Source: Desulfobacterales bacterium CG23_combo_of_CG06-09_8_20_14_all_51_8 (GTDB lineage: Bacteria > Desulfobacterota > Desulfobacteria > Desulfobacterales > Desulfosalsimonadaceae). From it: a stretch of DNA of 8,174 nt. Where the stretch lies: positions 2,957 to 11,130 of the forward strand of contig PCSG01000177.1 of NCBI GenBank assembly GCA_002772195.1. The letters are read 5' to 3'. The notes under the pieces were generated by a model. It was not told where the DNA came from. It made no database searches and saw nothing but the letters and a program-made list of their open reading frames with translations. This document shows, in pieces, positions 5,883 to 8,174 of this stretch (position 1 is the first letter of the stretch; each line of letters begins with the position of its first letter). Both the position numbers and the translations under genes were made by a program.

Positions 5883-8174
5883 ATGCAAGAACCACATGTA
5901 ATGCCGACCGAGAGTGTGTTGAAAAACCATTCCACTTCTCCTGACCAAGGCCTGTCAACCAACGATGCCGCACACCGGCTGAGCGAACATGGCCCGAACG
6001 AACTCATTGAAAAAGGCAAGAAAAAGGCCTGGCGCATTCTGTTGGCCCAGGTCAAGGAAGTCATGATTCTGATTCTGCTGGCGGCGGTGGTCGTTTCAGC
6101 GGCGCTGCACGAATATATGGATGCCATGGTGATTTTCGTCATTGTCGTGCTGAATACCCTTCTGGGGTTCTGGCAGGAATTCAAAGCCGAAAATGCAATG
6201 GCGGCCTTAAAAAAAATGACCGTACCCAATGTTCGGGTGCGTCGCGACGGCGCAGAGCAGCAAATCTCGGCTAAAGATCTGGTGCCGGGGGACATCCTGT
6301 TAATCGAAGCCGGGAACGTTGTGCCGGCGGATGCCCGGCTCATTGAAGCCGTAAATCTTAAAGTGGCGGAAGCCGCCCTGACCGGCGAATCCGAATCAGT
6401 GGACAAACATACGCGCGAACTGCCAGGTGGCGATATTGCACTGGCCGACCGCAAAAACATGATCTATCGGGGTACCGTGGTCACCTATGGCCGCGGACAG
6501 GCTGTTGTGACAAACACAGGCATGCACACCGAATTAGGCAAAATCGCCACCCTGCTTCAGGATGTTGAGGACGAGCAAACCCCGTTGCAGCGACGCCTAT
6601 CGAATTTAGGCAAATCACTCGCTATGGCCGCCGTTGGGCTGATAATCGCCGTGGCCGAGTTGATGTACATCCAGGGCGCGGGGCTGAAAGAAACGTTTAT
6701 GACCGCCATCAGCATGGCGGTAGCCGCCATTCCCGAAGGCTTGCCGGCTGTCGTCACCATCTCGCTGGCGTTGGGCGCGCAGCAGATGTTAAAGAAAAAG
6801 GCACTGATCCGGCAATTGCCCGCTGTGGAAACCCTCGGCAGCGTGACCGTGATTTGTTCCGATAAAACCGGCACATTAACACAAAATAAAATGACGGTAA
6901 CGGGCGTGACGTTGCCGGACCATTCCTATACGATAGGTGAGGCGGTGACCCAATACAAAGAGGACGCCGCTCTCGGCTTGCTGTTGCTGACCGGGATGCT
7001 TTGCAACGATGCCGTCATTGATGAAAACACGGAAAACGGCATTATCGGCGATCCCACCGAAGGCGCGCTGGTCGTTGCCGCCCGGAAGGCGGGTCTGATT
7101 GAGCAGGATCTCAAAAAGCTAATGCCGAGGGTTCGTGAATTGCCTTTCGATTCCGACCGCAAACGCATGTCCACGGTTCACGCTTTGCCGACTTCTTCTC
7201 AGTCGCCGATTATAGATTCCATTCTATCTGCCGCTAAAAAGCAGGAGCACGCCGACTACCTTGTGCTGAGCAAAGGGGCAACCGATGGCCTGATCGACGT
7301 GTGCCGACACATTCTGATAAACGGCGCTGTTGAAATTTTTACCGAACAAAAGAAAACCCAAATTTTGGCTGAAAACACCGCGATGGCAAAAAGCGGCATC
7401 CGGGTGCTTGGATTGGCCTTTCGATCCATCGGAGTCGAAGCGCTGGATCGACCGGAAAGCTACGAGCAAAACCTTATTTTTCTCGGTATGGCCAGCATGC
7501 TCGATCCGGTTCGTCCCGAGGCGATCGAATCCGTGAGGATTTGCAAGCAGGCCGGAATACGGACGGTTATGATCACAGGCGATCATCCTCTGACAGCCGT
7601 GGCCATCGCCAAGGAGTTGGGCCTGACGACCAACGACAGATTTCTGACCGGCCAGGACTTTGAAAAAATGAGCGTCGAAGAACGTAATGCCCGGATTCCG
7701 GAAATTTCCGTTTTTGCCCGGGTCTCGCCGGAGCATAAAATGATCATCATCGACGTGTTGCAGGCGCATCATCAGGTCGTCGCGATGACGGGTGACGGGG
7801 TTAACGATGCACCGGCGCTGAAATCGGCCGACATTGGCGTGGCCATGGGCATTACGGGCACCGATGTCAGCAAAGAATCATCGGATATGGTCCTGCTGGA
7901 TGATAATTTTGCCACCATCGTCGCCGCCGTCAAAGAAGGGCGTCGCATTTACGATAATATCCGCAAATTCGTCAGATACATCCTCACCGGCAATACCGGC
8001 GAAATCGTCGTCATGATCGTCGGCCCGCTGGCCGGGATGCCGCTGCCGCTGCTGCCGATTCAAATTTTGTGGATCAATCTGGTGACCGATGGCGTACCGG
8101 CAATTGCGCTGGGATTTGAGGAAGCCGAGAGTGATGTGATGAAACGCCCGCCGCACAATCCAAGGGAAGGTATT
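5883..8174 (+). CDS. SERCA-like type IIA P-type Ca2+-transporting ATPase (C-terminus outside window)
   Basis: One frame reads without a stop from ATG 5883 to the right edge: 764 codons of an expected roughly 880-920. The protein is an inner-membrane ATP-driven cation pump, probably exporting Ca2+ from the cytoplasm. In order: N-terminal cation-ATPase domain (about 10-55), M1-M2 (about 57-97), actuator domain with TGES (168-171), M3-M4 (about 243-300) with PEGLP (284-288), the phosphorylation motif DKTGT (aspartate D327), the nucleotide domain with KGA (464-466), the hinge MTGDGVNDAP (635-644), and M5-M6 (about 692-744). Expected Ca2+ ligands of both SERCA sites are visible: E285 (M4), N704 and E707 (M5, GNTGE), N732, T735 and D736 (M6, NLVTDG). 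The M8 ligand and M7-M10 lie beyond the window. Codon preference differs from the polyamine genes (Pro CCG 22 of 33). Substrate is inferred from ligands; Mn2+ is an alternative. Confidence 0.93.
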   Translation, partial: MQEPHVMPTESVLKNHSTSPDQGLSTNDAAHRLSEHGPNELIEKGKKKAWRILLAQVKEVMILILLAAVVVSAALHEYMDAMVIFVIVVLNTLLGFWQEFKAENAMAALKKMTVPNVRVRRDGAEQQISAKDLVPGDILLIEAGNVVPADARLIEAVNLKVAEAALTGESESVDKHTRELPGGDIALADRKNMIYRGTVVTYGRGQAVVTNTGMHTELGKIATLLQDVEDEQTPLQRRLSNLGKSLAMAAVGLIIAVAELMYIQGAGLKETFMTAISMAVAAIPEGLPAVVTISLALGAQQMLKKKALIRQLPAVETLGSVTVICSDKTGTLTQNKMTVTGVTLPDHSYTIGEAVTQYKEDAALGLLLLTGMLCNDAVIDENTENGIIGDPTEGALVVAARKAGLIEQDLKKLMPRVRELPFDSDRKRMSTVHALPTSSQSPIIDSILSAAKKQEHADYLVLSKGATDGLIDVCRHILINGAVEIFTEQKKTQILAENTAMAKSGIRVLGLAFRSIGVEALDRPESYEQNLIFLGMASMLDPVRPEAIESVRICKQAGIRTVMITGDHPLTAVAIAKELGLTTNDRFLTGQDFEKMSVEERNARIPEISVFARVSPEHKMIIIDVLQAHHQVVAMTGDGVNDAPALKSADIGVAMGITGTDVSKESSDMVLLDDNFATIVAAVKEGRRIYDNIRKFVRYILTGNTGEIVVMIVGPLAGMPLPLLPIQILWINLVTDGVPAIALGFEEAESDVMKRPPHNPREGI

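Noticed and set aside
5843..6460. 205-codon minus-strand frame, with others at 6557-6874, 6926-7174, 7224-7772 and 7878-8156
   Set aside because: All are antisense to the continuous P-type ATPase frame read by hand from 5883 to 8174, which carries every expected motif.

Overview
This window reads as a chromosomal stretch from a Gram-negative bacterium. A sulfate-reducing-type Desulfobacterota (Desulfobacterales-like) host is my best guess. The guess rests on the combination of an arginine decarboxylase / agmatinase route with the carboxy(nor)spermidine route, and on the general codon character (CGG- and CCC-rich). No rRNA or other taxonomic marker is present, so this is inference.

Layout. 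(1) 1-344, + strand: the 3' end of a gene for a small hydrophilic protein made of 18-residue tandem repeats, resembling DUF3106; its start lies outside the window. (2) 364-5554, - strand: a compact four-gene polyamine operon, transcribed speA -> carboxy(nor)spermidine dehydrogenase -> nspC -> speB. The gaps are 42 nt, a 4-nt ATGA overlap, and 8 nt. (3) 5555-5882: a 328-nt AT-rich divergent intergenic region with a candidate speA promoter, a 5' leader hairpin followed by a T7 run, an inverted repeat, and two very short ORFs of doubtful status. (4) 5883-8174, + strand: a SERCA-like type IIA P-type Ca2+-ATPase, read by hand as one uninterrupted frame of 764 codons that runs off the right edge. 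The C-terminal transmembrane helices are missing.

How the genes work together. SpeA converts arginine to agmatine and SpeB converts agmatine to putrescine plus urea. The dehydrogenase condenses putrescine with aspartate beta-semialdehyde to carboxyspermidine, and NspC decarboxylates this to spermidine. The four genes therefore encode a complete arginine-to-spermidine pathway that needs no S-adenosylmethionine decarboxylase. The ATPase is divergently transcribed, has clearly different synonymous codon preferences, and is probably functionally unrelated.

I see no mobile element, CRISPR array, tRNA or rRNA, and no clearly undescribed system. The parts most worth a second look are the speA leader and divergent region, the repeat protein, and the codon-usage boundary.
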